NCBI GenBank assembly: GCA_023229615.1
Contig: JALNYX010000015.1
Location: 1 to 19,551, forward strand
Reading direction: 5' to 3'
Length of the DNA: 19,551 nt
Source: Candidatus Moraniibacteriota bacterium
GTDB taxonomy: Bacteria; Patescibacteriota; Minisyncoccia; Moranbacterales; UBA9337
In this document: positions 1 to 7,633 of the stretch, piece after piece
How positions within the stretch are numbered: position 1 is the first letter of the stretch
Layout: each line of letters starts with the position of its first letter
Notes under the pieces: model-generated
The model's input: the letters and a program-made list of their open reading frames with translations, nothing else
The model's database searches: none
Told to the model about the DNA's origin: nothing
Program-made: the position numbers and the translations under genes

Positions 1-29
1 TTTTAGGACTTATACGCTCAAGAAATATT

Positions 30-120
30 CGTTAGGTGTTCCGAAAAAATATCTTTTTCTCCGGCCCTTTCGAGGGACACGGGCAGCTACGAAAAAAACA
101 TTTTTTCGGAAAACCTAATG
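30..120. repeat. Long imperfect inverted repeat (hairpin element)
   Basis: The arms at 30-50 and 100-120 pair over 21 positions with one mismatch and one G-T pair. A further run of T/A pairs at 54-59 with 91-96 continues the stem inward. The centre is GC-rich and can form a small hairpin, either GCCC 64-67 with GGGC 81-84 or CCCT 65-68 with AGGG 73-76. Weaker complementarity continues outside the arms (AGCG..TAAG near 133-142 against about 8-17). No open reading frame fits here. It could be the terminator of a gene upstream of the window, a MITE-like dispersed repeat, or a structured RNA. No second copy occurs in this window. Confidence 0.75.
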
Positions 121-158
121 CTTTTTGTCGAAGCGCGTAAGCTGTATATTTAATATCA

Positions 159-1154
159 ATGAGTAAAACAAAAAAAAGAATAATTTGGATTATCGCGCTT
201 GTAGTAATTATCGCAGGGGGTTTTTGGTATTCCAAATCCAAGAAGTCAGCCATTGTATATACAACAGAAGAAACAAAAAAAGGTGACATCGAGAGGACAA
301 TTTCGGTTACCGGAATGATGGTTTCTGAGAATCAAGTTGATTTAGCTTTTGAACTTTCCGGGCGGGCGAGTCTTGTGAATGTTTCAGTGGGGGATGTTGT
401 TACCGAGGGACAATTGTTGGCTCAAATTGATGATAGTGTTTTGCAATCGCAACTTGAGGAATCAAAGTTGGCTTTGAATATTCAGGTGGAAGCGGAAAAA
501 TTAGCCAGAAGAAATTGGGATTCTCTTAAGCCTGAAGAAAAACAAGCTCAGAAAGACACCTCTGAAAAAGCGCGAGCGGCAGTGAGGACGGTAGCAAATC
601 AAATGGAAAGAACCAAAATTTATGCTCCTTTTAATGGTGTTGTGACAGCAGTTGATATTGAGGAGGGAGAGGTGGCAACAGTTGGAATGGCCGTTATTTC
701 TGTTGCAGGTGAAGGAAATATGGAAATAGAATCAAACATTCCCGAGTCGGATATTGCCGAAGTGAGTCCGGGACAAAAAGCAGAAACGACTTTCGATGCG
801 CTTTCCAACGAGGATATTTTTGAAGCGGAAGTGATGGAGATTGATCCTGCCTCGACTGTTATCCAAGGAGTAGTATATTACAGAACAAAAATGAAATTAA
901 TTGAAAGTGACGATAGGATAAAAATCGGAATGAGTTTGGATGCTGATATTTTGACAGCAAAAAAGGAAAATGTTTTGATGATTCCAGAGCGAGCGATCAA
1001 AACGGAAAATGGGGTCAAGATGGTGGAAATTTTGCAATCGGAAAATAGGACTAGAAAAACAGAAGTGAAGACCGGATTAAAAGGTGATAGCGGAATGATT
1101 GAAATAATTTCCGGAATCAATGAAGGCGACAAAGTGGTAACATTTTCGAAATAA
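159..1154 (+). CDS. Periplasmic-adaptor-type subunit of an ABC exporter (HlyD/MacA/YknX family)
   Basis: A 331-residue membrane-anchored adaptor that links a MacB-type ABC transporter to its substrate outside the membrane. It has one N-terminal membrane anchor at residues 8-24. A split biotinyl-lipoyl-like domain follows, with a first half at about 57-93 (SVGDVVTEGQLLAQID) and a second at about 154-184 (APFNGVVTAVDIEEGE). Between the halves is an alpha-helical hairpin of only about 60 residues (94-152). Beta-barrel and membrane-proximal domains follow (VLMIPERAI near 270-280) and the protein ends in a typical GINEGDKVV segment. The gene opens an operon: the ATPase starts 8 bases after its stop. 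There is no Shine-Dalgarno sequence before the ATG. The short hairpin and the absence of an outer-membrane TolC gene here fit a YknX-like adaptor of a one-membrane cell. Family call is firm; substrate is unknown. Confidence 0.9.
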   Translation: MSKTKKRIIWIIALVVIIAGGFWYSKSKKSAIVYTTEETKKGDIERTISVTGMMVSENQVDLAFELSGRASLVNVSVGDVVTEGQLLAQIDDSVLQSQLEESKLALNIQVEAEKLARRNWDSLKPEEKQAQKDTSEKARAAVRTVANQMERTKIYAPFNGVVTAVDIEEGEVATVGMAVISVAGEGNMEIESNIPESDIAEVSPGQKAETTFDALSNEDIFEAEVMEIDPASTVIQGVVYYRTKMKLIESDDRIKIGMSLDADILTAKKENVLMIPERAIKTENGVKMVEILQSENRTRKTEVKTGLKGDSGMIEIISGINEGDKVVTFSK

Positions 1155-1162
1155 TTTTTCTT

Positions 1163-1897
1163 ATGACAGTTCCACTATTACAAGTAAAAAATCTTTATAA
1201 GACTTATGATAATGAAGGTGTGAAAACTCAGGCTGTTTCTGGGGTTAGTTTTTCTGTGGAAGAAGGAGAGTTTGTGGCGATTATGGGACCGAGCGGAAGT
1301 GGAAAATCAACTTTGATGCAAATTTTGGGATTTTTGGACCGACCGACTGAAGGAGAATATCTTTTTGATGGAAATAATACTAAAGATTTTTCCGATGATT
1401 ATTCGGCGGATTTGCGCAATAAAAAAATCGGATTTGTTTTTCAGACTTTCAATTTGCTCCCGCGGACAACCGTTTTTGAAAATGTGGAATTACCTTTGTT
1501 ATACGACCGAAAAATAATCGGGCGCGATCGGAGTAATGAGGAAAAAATCAAAGAAGCTTTGAATTCGGTTATGATGGAGCATCGGATGAATTATTTTTCC
1601 AATCAGTTGTCTGGAGGGGAAAAGCAAAGAGTGGCGATTGCCAGAGCTTTGGTAAATAATCCCGCCTTGATTTTTGCCGATGAGCCGACGGGAAATTTGG
1701 ATTCGAAATCCGGAACGCAGATAATGAAAATTTTACAGAAACTAAATAATGAAGGGCATACGATTATTTTGGTAACCCATGAAACTTTTACCGCTCAGCA
1801 TGCCAAGAGGATTTTATATGTGAAAGACGGTAAAATCGCAAGCGATGAAATTGTCAAAGAAAGAAGAATTGCCCGAGATGGAGAAATGCTTAAATAA
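1163..1897 (+). CDS. ABC transporter ATP-binding protein, MacB/LolD/YknY type
   Basis: The 244-residue ATPase that powers the exporter formed with its two neighbours, acting at the inner face of the membrane. All ABC motifs are present and intact: Walker A GPSGSGKST at 42-50, Q-loop glutamine 94, signature LSGGE at 149-153, Walker B ending in D173-E174, the D-loop after NLDS, and the switch histidine 206 in VTHE. The sequence around FQTFNLLPRTTVFENVELPL (from residue 93) and DEPTGNLDSKSG is characteristic of the MacB/LolD/FtsE subgroup. These ATPases drive mechanical export or lipoprotein release rather than classic alternating-access transport. The gene is 8 bases after the adaptor and 20 bases before the permease, without recognisable ribosome-binding sites, so the three are almost certainly co-transcribed. 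Confidence 0.95.
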   Translation: MTVPLLQVKNLYKTYDNEGVKTQAVSGVSFSVEEGEFVAIMGPSGSGKSTLMQILGFLDRPTEGEYLFDGNNTKDFSDDYSADLRNKKIGFVFQTFNLLPRTTVFENVELPLLYDRKIIGRDRSNEEKIKEALNSVMMEHRMNYFSNQLSGGEKQRVAIARALVNNPALIFADEPTGNLDSKSGTQIMKILQKLNNEGHTIILVTHETFTAQHAKRILYVKDGKIASDEIVKERRIARDGEMLK

Positions 1898-1917
1898 AAA
1901 TTATAAATTAATCTGTT

Positions 1918-3165
1918 ATGCAGATTTTGAATCCCATTAAAATTTCATATAAGAATTTGGTAGCGGCGAAATTCCGTTCTTTTTTAACTATTTTGGGAAT
2001 TATTATCGGAGTAGCTTCAGTGATTATCATTATGGCAGTGGGTCTTTCTGCTCAAGAATTGATTCTTGATCAAATCCGCGGAATCGGTTCGAATCTGATC
2101 GGAGTTCTTCCGGGCGCTTCCAGCGATGATGGTCCGCCGGCAGCAGCATTGGGAATTTCTATTACTACTCTTACTTATGATGATTTGCAAGCTATGAAAG
2201 ATGGGAAAAACATCCCGGAAGTTGAGGATGTTGCGGGATATGTCATGGGAACGGGCAAGGTGAAATATGAGGAAGAAGATCTCTCTTTTTCTTTTACAGG
2301 AACGACAGCAAGTTATATTAACGTGGAAAATGCGGAAATAGAAACAGGAAGATTCTTGAATGAAGAAGAGGAAATAAATCTTTCCAGAGTGGCAGTATTG
2401 GGAAGCGCTGTGGCTGAAGAAATTTTTGGGACGGAAAATCCTTTGAATAAGAAAATAAAAATAGATGATAATAATTTCACGGTTATTGGGGTTTTGAAAA
2501 ACAGGAGCAGTGCGGCTTTCGGGACTTCCAGTCAGAATGATACGATATATGTTCCGCTTCGAACTGCACAAAATTTACTCTTGGGAATAAACCATCTTGG
2601 ATTTGCGAGATTGAAAGTGCGGAGCAGTGATCTGATTGGCGTAGCGATTGAAAATACGAAGATAACTTTACGCGACCAGCATGATATCGACGATCCGGCC
2701 GATGATGATTTTTCCGTGCGAGATCAGGCGGCGGCGGTGGAAACAATTTCCAATGTTACTGATGTATTGAGATATTTTCTTTTATCCATCGGAACTATTT
2801 CTCTAATTGTCGGAGGGGTGGGGATTATGAATGTGATGCTTATTGCAGTTAATCAGCGGATTAGAGAAGTTGGACTTCGAAAAGCTATTGGAGCTAGGAA
2901 TTTGGATATTGCCTGGCAATTTCTCGTTGAATCGGCAACGATATCCTTTTTAGGAGGAATGATCGGGATTATTATCGGGGTTTTGTTTTCTTTTGTAATT
3001 TCGGAAATAGTTCAAGCACTTGGATATACTTGGCCGTTTTTGATTTCATTTTGGTCGGTTATTGTAGCGGCGGCGGTTTCAATAATTATCGGAATAATTT
3101 TTGGAATGTATCCCGCCCGCAAAGCTTCGCAGGTTTCTCCGATGGAGGCACTTCGATATGAATAG
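1918..3165 (+). CDS. ABC transporter permease, MacB/YknZ/FtsX family
   Basis: A 415-residue permease of the MacB type. One membrane helix near the N-terminus (about 21-42, rich in I, G and V) is followed by an extracytoplasmic MacB core domain of about 240 residues (45-285). Three C-terminal membrane helices lie at about 286-311, 335-365 and 373-398. The region VGLRKAIGARNLDIAWQFLVE after the second helix and the closing PARKASQVSPMEALRYE are family hallmarks. With the two upstream genes it forms a complete adaptor-ATPase-permease set like YknXYZ or MacAB, probably exporting a peptide, toxin or small amphiphile. A terminator lies about 170 bases downstream. The 184-residue open frame on the opposite strand is a compositional shadow. 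Confidence 0.93.
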   Translation: MQILNPIKISYKNLVAAKFRSFLTILGIIIGVASVIIIMAVGLSAQELILDQIRGIGSNLIGVLPGASSDDGPPAAALGISITTLTYDDLQAMKDGKNIPEVEDVAGYVMGTGKVKYEEEDLSFSFTGTTASYINVENAEIETGRFLNEEEEINLSRVAVLGSAVAEEIFGTENPLNKKIKIDDNNFTVIGVLKNRSSAAFGTSSQNDTIYVPLRTAQNLLLGINHLGFARLKVRSSDLIGVAIENTKITLRDQHDIDDPADDDFSVRDQAAAVETISNVTDVLRYFLLSIGTISLIVGGVGIMNVMLIAVNQRIREVGLRKAIGARNLDIAWQFLVESATISFLGGMIGIIIGVLFSFVISEIVQALGYTWPFLISFWSVIVAAAVSIIIGIIFGMYPARKASQVSPMEALRYE

Positions 3166-3332
3166 TGTGGTGTAAAAGTTTGAATTTTTTGGTTAAAAAG
3201 GCAGTGTTATTCTTGAAGTATAAAACTCAAGAAAAGCTTTATTTTAGCGAAGATGTACTCTTCTAATACAGAAGCTTGACTTTGATGGATATTCTGATAT
3301 CATTGCATTAAGTTTTTATAAAATTTAACTCA

Positions 3333-3360
3333 AGTTACTGCTATTTGGCAGTACTTTTTT
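3333..3360 (+). terminator. Rho-independent terminator after the export operon
   Basis: The stem TACTGC (3336-3341) pairs with GCAGTA (3348-3353), extended by A-G/C-T across one bulged T, with a six-base loop TATTTG. It is followed directly by CTTTTTT. It would end transcription of the exporter operon before greA. Confidence 0.75.
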
Positions 3361-3379
3361 ATTGATAATTTAACCTAAT

Positions 3380-3385
3380 TATAAT
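3380..3385 (+). promoter_or_regulatory. Candidate -10 box for greA
   Basis: A perfect TATAAT lies 39 bases before the greA ATG and just after the preceding terminator, where a promoter is needed. No convincing -35 box sits at 16-18 bases upstream (TTGATA at 3362-3367 is too close), so only the -10 is supported. Confidence 0.45.
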
Positions 3386-3424
3386 TCTGCTTGATTTGAT
3401 TATTTAGCAGGAAAAACAAAAAAC

Positions 3425-3880
3425 ATGGCACGATTAATCACAAAGGAAGGATTCAAGAAATTACAAGATGAATTCGAAAACAGAAAAACAGTTGTTCGCC
3501 AGGAAATTGCCCAGGCAATCAAGGAAGCGAAAGAGCAGGGAGATTTGAGTGAAAATGCCGAATATTCTGAAGCCAAAAGACAGCAGGCGGAAAATGAAAC
3601 ACGCATCGCTCAGTTGGAGGTTATGATTAAAAATTCTGAGATTGTTGAAAAGAAAATTAATTCCGATTGTGTCGAGATGGGTTCTTCTGTAAAAGTAAAA
3701 TTCAATGGAAGTGAAATGGATTTTCAGATCGTAGGATCAAATGAAACCGATCCGGCAGCAATGAAAATTTCCAATGAATCTCCAATGGGAAGAGCTTTTA
3801 TGAAAAAATGCAAAGGAGATGATGTTCTCGTAGAAACTCCGGGAGGAAAAGTGAAATATAGAATTTTAGAAGTGAAATAG
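3425..3880 (+). CDS. greA: Transcription elongation factor GreA
   Basis: A 151-residue GreA/GreB protein. It enters the secondary channel of backtracked RNA polymerase and stimulates cleavage of the extruded RNA 3' end. The N-terminal coiled coil covers about 6-76. Its tip carries the conserved acidic residues in GDLSENAEYSEAK (39-51; D40 and E43), which coordinate the catalytic magnesium in this family. The C-terminal FKBP-like domain includes ISNESPMGRAFM (115-126), close to the consensus IS.ESPLGRALLG. Length is near the usual 155-160. The gene is monocistronic: there is a -10 box upstream and a strong terminator 19 bases after its stop. A GGA lies about 14 bases before the ATG, too far for a good ribosome-binding site. 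Confidence 0.97.
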   Translation: MARLITKEGFKKLQDEFENRKTVVRQEIAQAIKEAKEQGDLSENAEYSEAKRQQAENETRIAQLEVMIKNSEIVEKKINSDCVEMGSSVKVKFNGSEMDFQIVGSNETDPAAMKISNESPMGRAFMKKCKGDDVLVETPGGKVKYRILEVK

Positions 3881-3899
3881 ACATTCTCTGTGGATAATA

Positions 3900-3938
3900 A
3901 AAAAAGAACAGACTTTAAAAGTCTGTTCTTTTTTGTTT
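3900..3938 (+). terminator. greA: Strong rho-independent terminator after greA
   Basis: A perfect 16-base-pair stem, 3900-3915 with 3919-3934, has a core AGAACAGACTT and its complement around a three-base loop, and ends in a T run. Because the left arm is A-rich it could also act on the opposite strand. It lies inside the longest lysS open frame and shows that the far-upstream lysS start is wrong. Confidence 0.93.
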
Positions 3939-3940
3939 TA

Positions 3941-3969
3941 TTGCATTTTTGCTTTAAATGCGGTAAATT
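3941..3969 (+). promoter_or_regulatory. lysS: Promoter of lysS
   Basis: TTGCAT (3941-3946) and TAAATT (3964-3969) are separated by exactly 17 bases and placed directly after the greA terminator. Transcription should start near 3976, giving a leader of about 37 bases before the ATG at 4013. Confidence 0.65.
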
Positions 3970-4012
3970 AGGAATGTCTAATAAATTTCTTAATCAAAAT
4001 CTAAAAATCAAT

Positions 4013-5464
4013 ATGAGAGAAGATATTTTGCAAACTAAATTGGAAAAATTGAATAATTTGAGAGAATCTGGAATGGAAATATTTCCGGAAAAATCCGAGC
4101 GTTCAATGAGCAATAGAGAGGCTTTGGATGAATTCGACACGATAACAGATGAAATTTTTCTTGTTGGACGTGTCCGTTCATTGCGTCCAATGGGAGGTTC
4201 GGCATTTGCGCATATCGAAGATGAAACAGGAAGGATGCAATTATTTTTGAATAAAAAAAATATTCCAGAAGATGCGTATAAGCTATTTGTGAAAAATATT
4301 GAATTGGGTGATTTTGTCCAAGTGAGTGGAAAACTGTTCAAAACGAAAAAGGAAGAGAAAAGTTTGGAGGTGCATAGTTGGAAAGTTCTGAGCAAAAATA
4401 TCCGTCCAATTCCGACTGAACATTTCGGCATCAAAGACACGGAGGAGCTTTTGCGAAGAAGATATTTGGATTTGCTTTCTAATTCTGAAACGCGGAAAAT
4501 TTTTCGCAAGAAGAATATTTTTTGGCAAACTATTCGCAATTTCTTGGTTAATGAGGATTTCTTAGAAGTGCAAACTCCGGTTTTGGAGCATATTCCCGGG
4601 GGAGCAGAGGCAGATCCTTTTGTCACGCATTACAATGCGCTGGATGAAGATTTGTATTTGCGTATTTCTTTGGAGCTTCCACTCAAAAGGCTTTTGGTGG
4701 GCGGATATGAAAAGGTTTTTGAAATTGGAAGAGTTTTTCGCAATGAAGGAATGGATCGTGAGCATCTCCAGGAATTTGATCATATGGAATTTTATTGGGC
4801 ATATTCCGATTTATCCAAGGGAATGGAATTTTCTGAAAGACTTTTCAAAACTATTGTCATTAATGTCGTCGGAGGATATGAAACTGAATTTGAAGGCAAT
4901 AAAATAGATTGGAACAAACCTTTTCCAAGGGTGGACTATTTCGAAGCTTTCAAAAAAGAGACAGGGTTGGATTTAAATGAAGCGGACTTGTCCGTCGAAG
5001 CTTTAAAAGCGAAGGCGGATGAATTGGGAATTAAGTATGAAAAAGAATATGGAAAAGGAAGAATGATTGATACGATTTACAAAAAAACTGTTCGTCAAAA
5101 AATGATCCAGCCGTGTTTTTTGGTCGGGCATCCGATTGAGGTTTCTCCTTTGGCGAAAAGCGATCCAAATAATCCGAAAAAGGTTTTGCGTATGCAATTG
5201 GTGGCGGGAAAATCCGAACTTTGCAATGCTTTTTCTGAACTTAACGATCCGATTGAACAGAGAAAGAGATTTGAAGATCAAAAAAAGCTTCGCGAAGCAG
5301 GCGACAAGGAGGCGCAAATGTTGGATGAGGATTTTTTGGAGGCAATGGAATATGGAATGCCCCCAGCTTTCGGTTTCGGCTTCTCCGAACGCCTTTTCGC
5401 CTTCCTAATGAACAAATCAGTCCGAGAAACAGTAATCTTTCCACCAGTGAGGAGTAAGGAATAG
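4013..5464 (+). CDS. lysS: Lysyl-tRNA synthetase, class II
   Basis: A 483-residue class II LysRS that charges tRNA-Lys with lysine. An N-terminal OB-fold tRNA-binding domain (about 45-130; LVGRVRSLRPMGGSAFAHI) precedes the catalytic domain. Motif 1 is around FLEVQTPVL (183-191). Motif 2, RVFRNEGMDREHLQEFDHME, spans 240-259. Motif 3 is GFGFSERLFAFLM with the ATP-binding arginine R460. The family consensus there is GIGIDRL, so the S-E pair is slightly divergent. The open frame reaches back to an ATG at 3890, but that start lies inside the greA terminator. The next ATG (3974) precedes the predicted transcription start. MREDILQTKLEKLNNLRESG from 4013 matches the usual LysRS opening. No terminator separates it from the next gene. 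Confidence 0.96.
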   Translation: MREDILQTKLEKLNNLRESGMEIFPEKSERSMSNREALDEFDTITDEIFLVGRVRSLRPMGGSAFAHIEDETGRMQLFLNKKNIPEDAYKLFVKNIELGDFVQVSGKLFKTKKEEKSLEVHSWKVLSKNIRPIPTEHFGIKDTEELLRRRYLDLLSNSETRKIFRKKNIFWQTIRNFLVNEDFLEVQTPVLEHIPGGAEADPFVTHYNALDEDLYLRISLELPLKRLLVGGYEKVFEIGRVFRNEGMDREHLQEFDHMEFYWAYSDLSKGMEFSERLFKTIVINVVGGYETEFEGNKIDWNKPFPRVDYFEAFKKETGLDLNEADLSVEALKAKADELGIKYEKEYGKGRMIDTIYKKTVRQKMIQPCFLVGHPIEVSPLAKSDPNNPKKVLRMQLVAGKSELCNAFSELNDPIEQRKRFEDQKKLREAGDKEAQMLDEDFLEAMEYGMPPAFGFGFSERLFAFLMNKSVRETVIFPPVRSKE

Positions 5465-5512
5465 AGTATTGAACGAAATGTGTATAATTTTTTTAGATTT
5501 GTCTGGAAATTT

Positions 5513-6118
5513 ATGAATAAAGAAGAGTTGTTAAATAGATTTATAGATTTGATACCGCGTAAATTTAAAAATAATACCAGGAGTCTTTTTTCGGTAGGAT
5601 TTATCGGTATTAACGGTGTTGGAAAATCTTTTGTGGCTGAAAAACTTTCTGAAAAGATAGGGCTATATATTGCCAATAATGATAAAATTAGAAGATTTTT
5701 AAATGAAAGCGGATTTAATGATACTGATTATGTGCAAAAACTTGTTTTTGATATGGGTCCGAAATTATCCGCACATCTCTATGCAAATAAATTAAGCCAT
5801 ATTATTGATGCAGATATCGTTCAATTTCATGATATAACTAGAAAGAACGCAATGGATCATGGTGCGCGTCTATGTATTATCCATTTGATTTGTCCCGAAA
5901 ATGTTATATTGGAAAGAATTAATAAAAGAGAAAAAGATATCGCGAAAAATCCATTGGTTAATTTCTCCAGAGCTGGAAAGGATGAATATTTTAAACGTAA
6001 GGCATTACATCAATCGCTTTTGCTTCCCGAAGTGTTTTTTACTGTCGATACCTCGTTGGATGTTGATATTCAATTGAATAAAGTTGTTAATAAATTAAAA
6101 AAAGAAAAATTAATATGA
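5513..6118 (+). CDS. Small P-loop kinase-like protein (AAA_33/shikimate-kinase-like fold)
   Basis: A 201-residue P-loop protein of the small-molecule kinase type. Walker A is G32-INGVGK-S39. The region ERINKREKD (134-142) supplies arginines like those of the mobile lid in adenylate and nucleoside kinases. There is no AAA+ sensor or arginine-finger domain. The open frame extends upstream to a GTG at 5480, but a TATAAT at 5483-5488 and the better-spaced ATG at 5513 favour the shorter form. Its stop overlaps the start of the next gene by four bases (ATGA), so the two are translationally coupled. Zeta-toxin or antibiotic-kinase homologues share the fold, but no antitoxin-like partner is seen. The substrate is unknown; a nucleoside, sugar or cofactor precursor would fit the neighbours. 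Confidence 0.7.
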   Translation: MNKEELLNRFIDLIPRKFKNNTRSLFSVGFIGINGVGKSFVAEKLSEKIGLYIANNDKIRRFLNESGFNDTDYVQKLVFDMGPKLSAHLYANKLSHIIDADIVQFHDITRKNAMDHGARLCIIHLICPENVILERINKREKDIAKNPLVNFSRAGKDEYFKRKALHQSLLLPEVFFTVDTSLDVDIQLNKVVNKLKKEKLI

Positions 6119-7086
6119 GTGAAAAAAATCCATTAGAATGGCAATTGGATGAAAAAGAAATAAATAATGATGAATTATTTAAGGAGAAACTATTTTCAGC
6201 TTGGGGTTCTGCCAGGGATCAGCTTGGAGTGCCAAACAATTATCATTTTGCGGAAATTTTATATGATGCATTGTACAATCCAGGTAAAATAAAGGAAGAA
6301 GATGTTATGGATCGTCCTGGTTTTGATAGAAAAAAGTATTTAATGAATATTATTGATTTAGGGGAGCATATCATTCCTAACAAAGAGGAATTTATTTTGG
6401 TTATAAAGCGAGCTATGACCAGTGGAACAAAATCAAATGAATGTCTTTATGATGGGGCAAAGGATGCTTTGCGGGAAATGGCTGAATATGGACCGATAAA
6501 GATTTGGACACGCGGGGATGTGTATGGAATTTCTGATAAGAAGAGCGGAAAATTTTATCCTGGCAGTAAAGAGCAAATTAAAAAAAGCGCAGTTGCGGGT
6601 ATCGGAGATTTGAGGCGCGAGATTGCCGAAAAAAAGGGTCTTTCAAGAAAAGAAGTTGTCGAAGTGGTCGCGAGTGAGGATAAATTGCCAAGCATACCAA
6701 GTATATTGGAAGAGTATGAGGAAAAGGGAATTACAAAGGTATTTCTATTAGACGATCAGCTGGGAAATATTCAAAAAGCAATCAAAGAAGGGAAAAAAAA
6801 TGAGAATATAGAAATTATTCCAATATGGGTAAGGCAAGGTATTGCTAAAAATAAGATTCCTAAAAATTCAGAAAAAACATTGGAGGAATTTATTGTTAAA
6901 TACAACGGCGTTGATTCGATAAAAAATGTTGTTGAAAAATTGGAAAGTTTAGGAGTTTCAAGAGAAGAAAAAGTTGGATTTATTTGTGATTACGATGAGG
7001 TTCTTGCTAGTGATGAAAAAAGAAAGGAAGCTCAATCGGATGCTGTTAAAAGTATTTTAAAAGAGAAAGGTTGGGCATCGATTTAA
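6115..7086 (+). CDS. HAD-like phosphatase with C-terminally placed motif I (candidate circular permutation)
   Basis: A 323-residue protein resembling a haloacid-dehalogenase-superfamily phosphatase with the parts in an unusual order. Residues 110-245 read as the later HAD core: motif II threonine T132 in KIWTRGD, a possible motif III lysine K190, motif IV D213-D214 in VFLLDDQLGN, and the following strand IIPIWVRQG. The nucleophile motif expected at the N-terminus is absent or decayed (WQLDEKEI, 9-16). A near-perfect motif I, VGFICDYDEVLASDEKRKEA, occurs at 287-306 with D292 and D294, followed by a helix like the first cap helix. The N-terminal 18-40 also looks like a cap helix. The gene overlaps the preceding kinase by four bases. 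Assignment to HAD is fairly secure; the permutation is an inference. Confidence 0.6.
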   Translation: MSEKNPLEWQLDEKEINNDELFKEKLFSAWGSARDQLGVPNNYHFAEILYDALYNPGKIKEEDVMDRPGFDRKKYLMNIIDLGEHIIPNKEEFILVIKRAMTSGTKSNECLYDGAKDALREMAEYGPIKIWTRGDVYGISDKKSGKFYPGSKEQIKKSAVAGIGDLRREIAEKKGLSRKEVVEVVASEDKLPSIPSILEEYEEKGITKVFLLDDQLGNIQKAIKEGKKNENIEIIPIWVRQGIAKNKIPKNSEKTLEEFIVKYNGVDSIKNVVEKLESLGVSREEKVGFICDYDEVLASDEKRKEAQSDAVKSILKEKGWASI

Positions 7087-7102
7087 AATTAATAAAAAAA
7101 TA

Positions 7103-7621
7103 ATGAGTAAATTAATTATCGTATGTGGATTGTCTGGATCGGGAAAAACAACATTAGCGAGTGAATTGTCGAAAAAGTTGAATATTGTATGTATCCATAA
7201 GGATTCAATAAAAGAAACTTTGTATGAAGCGCAAAATTGTTCAACTTTGGATGATAGCAAAAGATTGGGTTCCCAATCTGTCGAATTACTTCTCAAGTTA
7301 GCGGAAGAACATATAAAAAGAAATGTTGATATCGTGATTGAATCTCCTTTTAATTTTCCTGATGATTATCCGCTATTTGAATCGTGGATCAAGGATTACG
7401 GGGTCGATATTTTTAGTGTTATTTGTTTAATAAATAAAAATGAAAGAGCAAGAAGATTTCAAGAAAGAGAAAGGCATATTTCTCATCATGATGCAGAGAG
7501 GATTATTGATCATCTGAAAAAAGAATTTGATTATGAGAATATTCCAGGAAAGCAAATACGAATTGAAACTAATGTGCCCGTTGATGAATTAGTAAAAAAA
7601 GTTATTTTTCAGCTAATTTAA
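7103..7621 (+). CDS. Small P-loop kinase-like ATPase
   Basis: A 172-residue single-domain P-loop protein, typical in size for small-molecule kinases. Walker A GLSGSGKTT is at 9-17 at the very N-terminus. IHKDSIKETLYE (31-42) follows the second strand, where substrate-binding residues sit in this fold. A strand with VDIVIESPFNF (95-105) may carry the Walker B equivalent. A lid rich in R and E (RARRFQERERHISHHD, about 137-152) would close over ATP. It begins 16 bases after the HAD-like gene and 12 bases before the Nudix gene, in the same operon. It is not closely similar to the kinase two genes upstream beyond the P-loop, so it is not an obvious recent duplicate. Substrate not identifiable from sequence. 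Confidence 0.75.
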   Translation: MSKLIIVCGLSGSGKTTLASELSKKLNIVCIHKDSIKETLYEAQNCSTLDDSKRLGSQSVELLLKLAEEHIKRNVDIVIESPFNFPDDYPLFESWIKDYGVDIFSVICLINKNERARRFQERERHISHHDAERIIDHLKKEFDYENIPGKQIRIETNVPVDELVKKVIFQLI

Positions 7622-7633
7622 TGAGTATTAATT

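Noticed and set aside
2017..2571. 184-codon open frame on the - strand
   Set aside because: Lies wholly inside the MacB permease gene; its product is H-, R- and S-rich with no motif, as expected from an antisense shadow.
3994..4626. 210-codon open frame on the - strand
   Set aside because: Antisense to lysS, low-complexity S/F/K-rich product, no promoter or family features.
5480..5512. GTG start adding 11 residues to the first kinase
   Set aside because: A TATAAT box overlaps it and the ATG at 5513 gives a normal kinase N-terminus; no ribosome-binding site supports the GTG.
5513..7621. Toxin-antitoxin module (zeta-toxin-like kinases)
   Set aside because: P-loop kinases share the fold, but no small antitoxin gene is present and the neighbours are metabolic enzymes.
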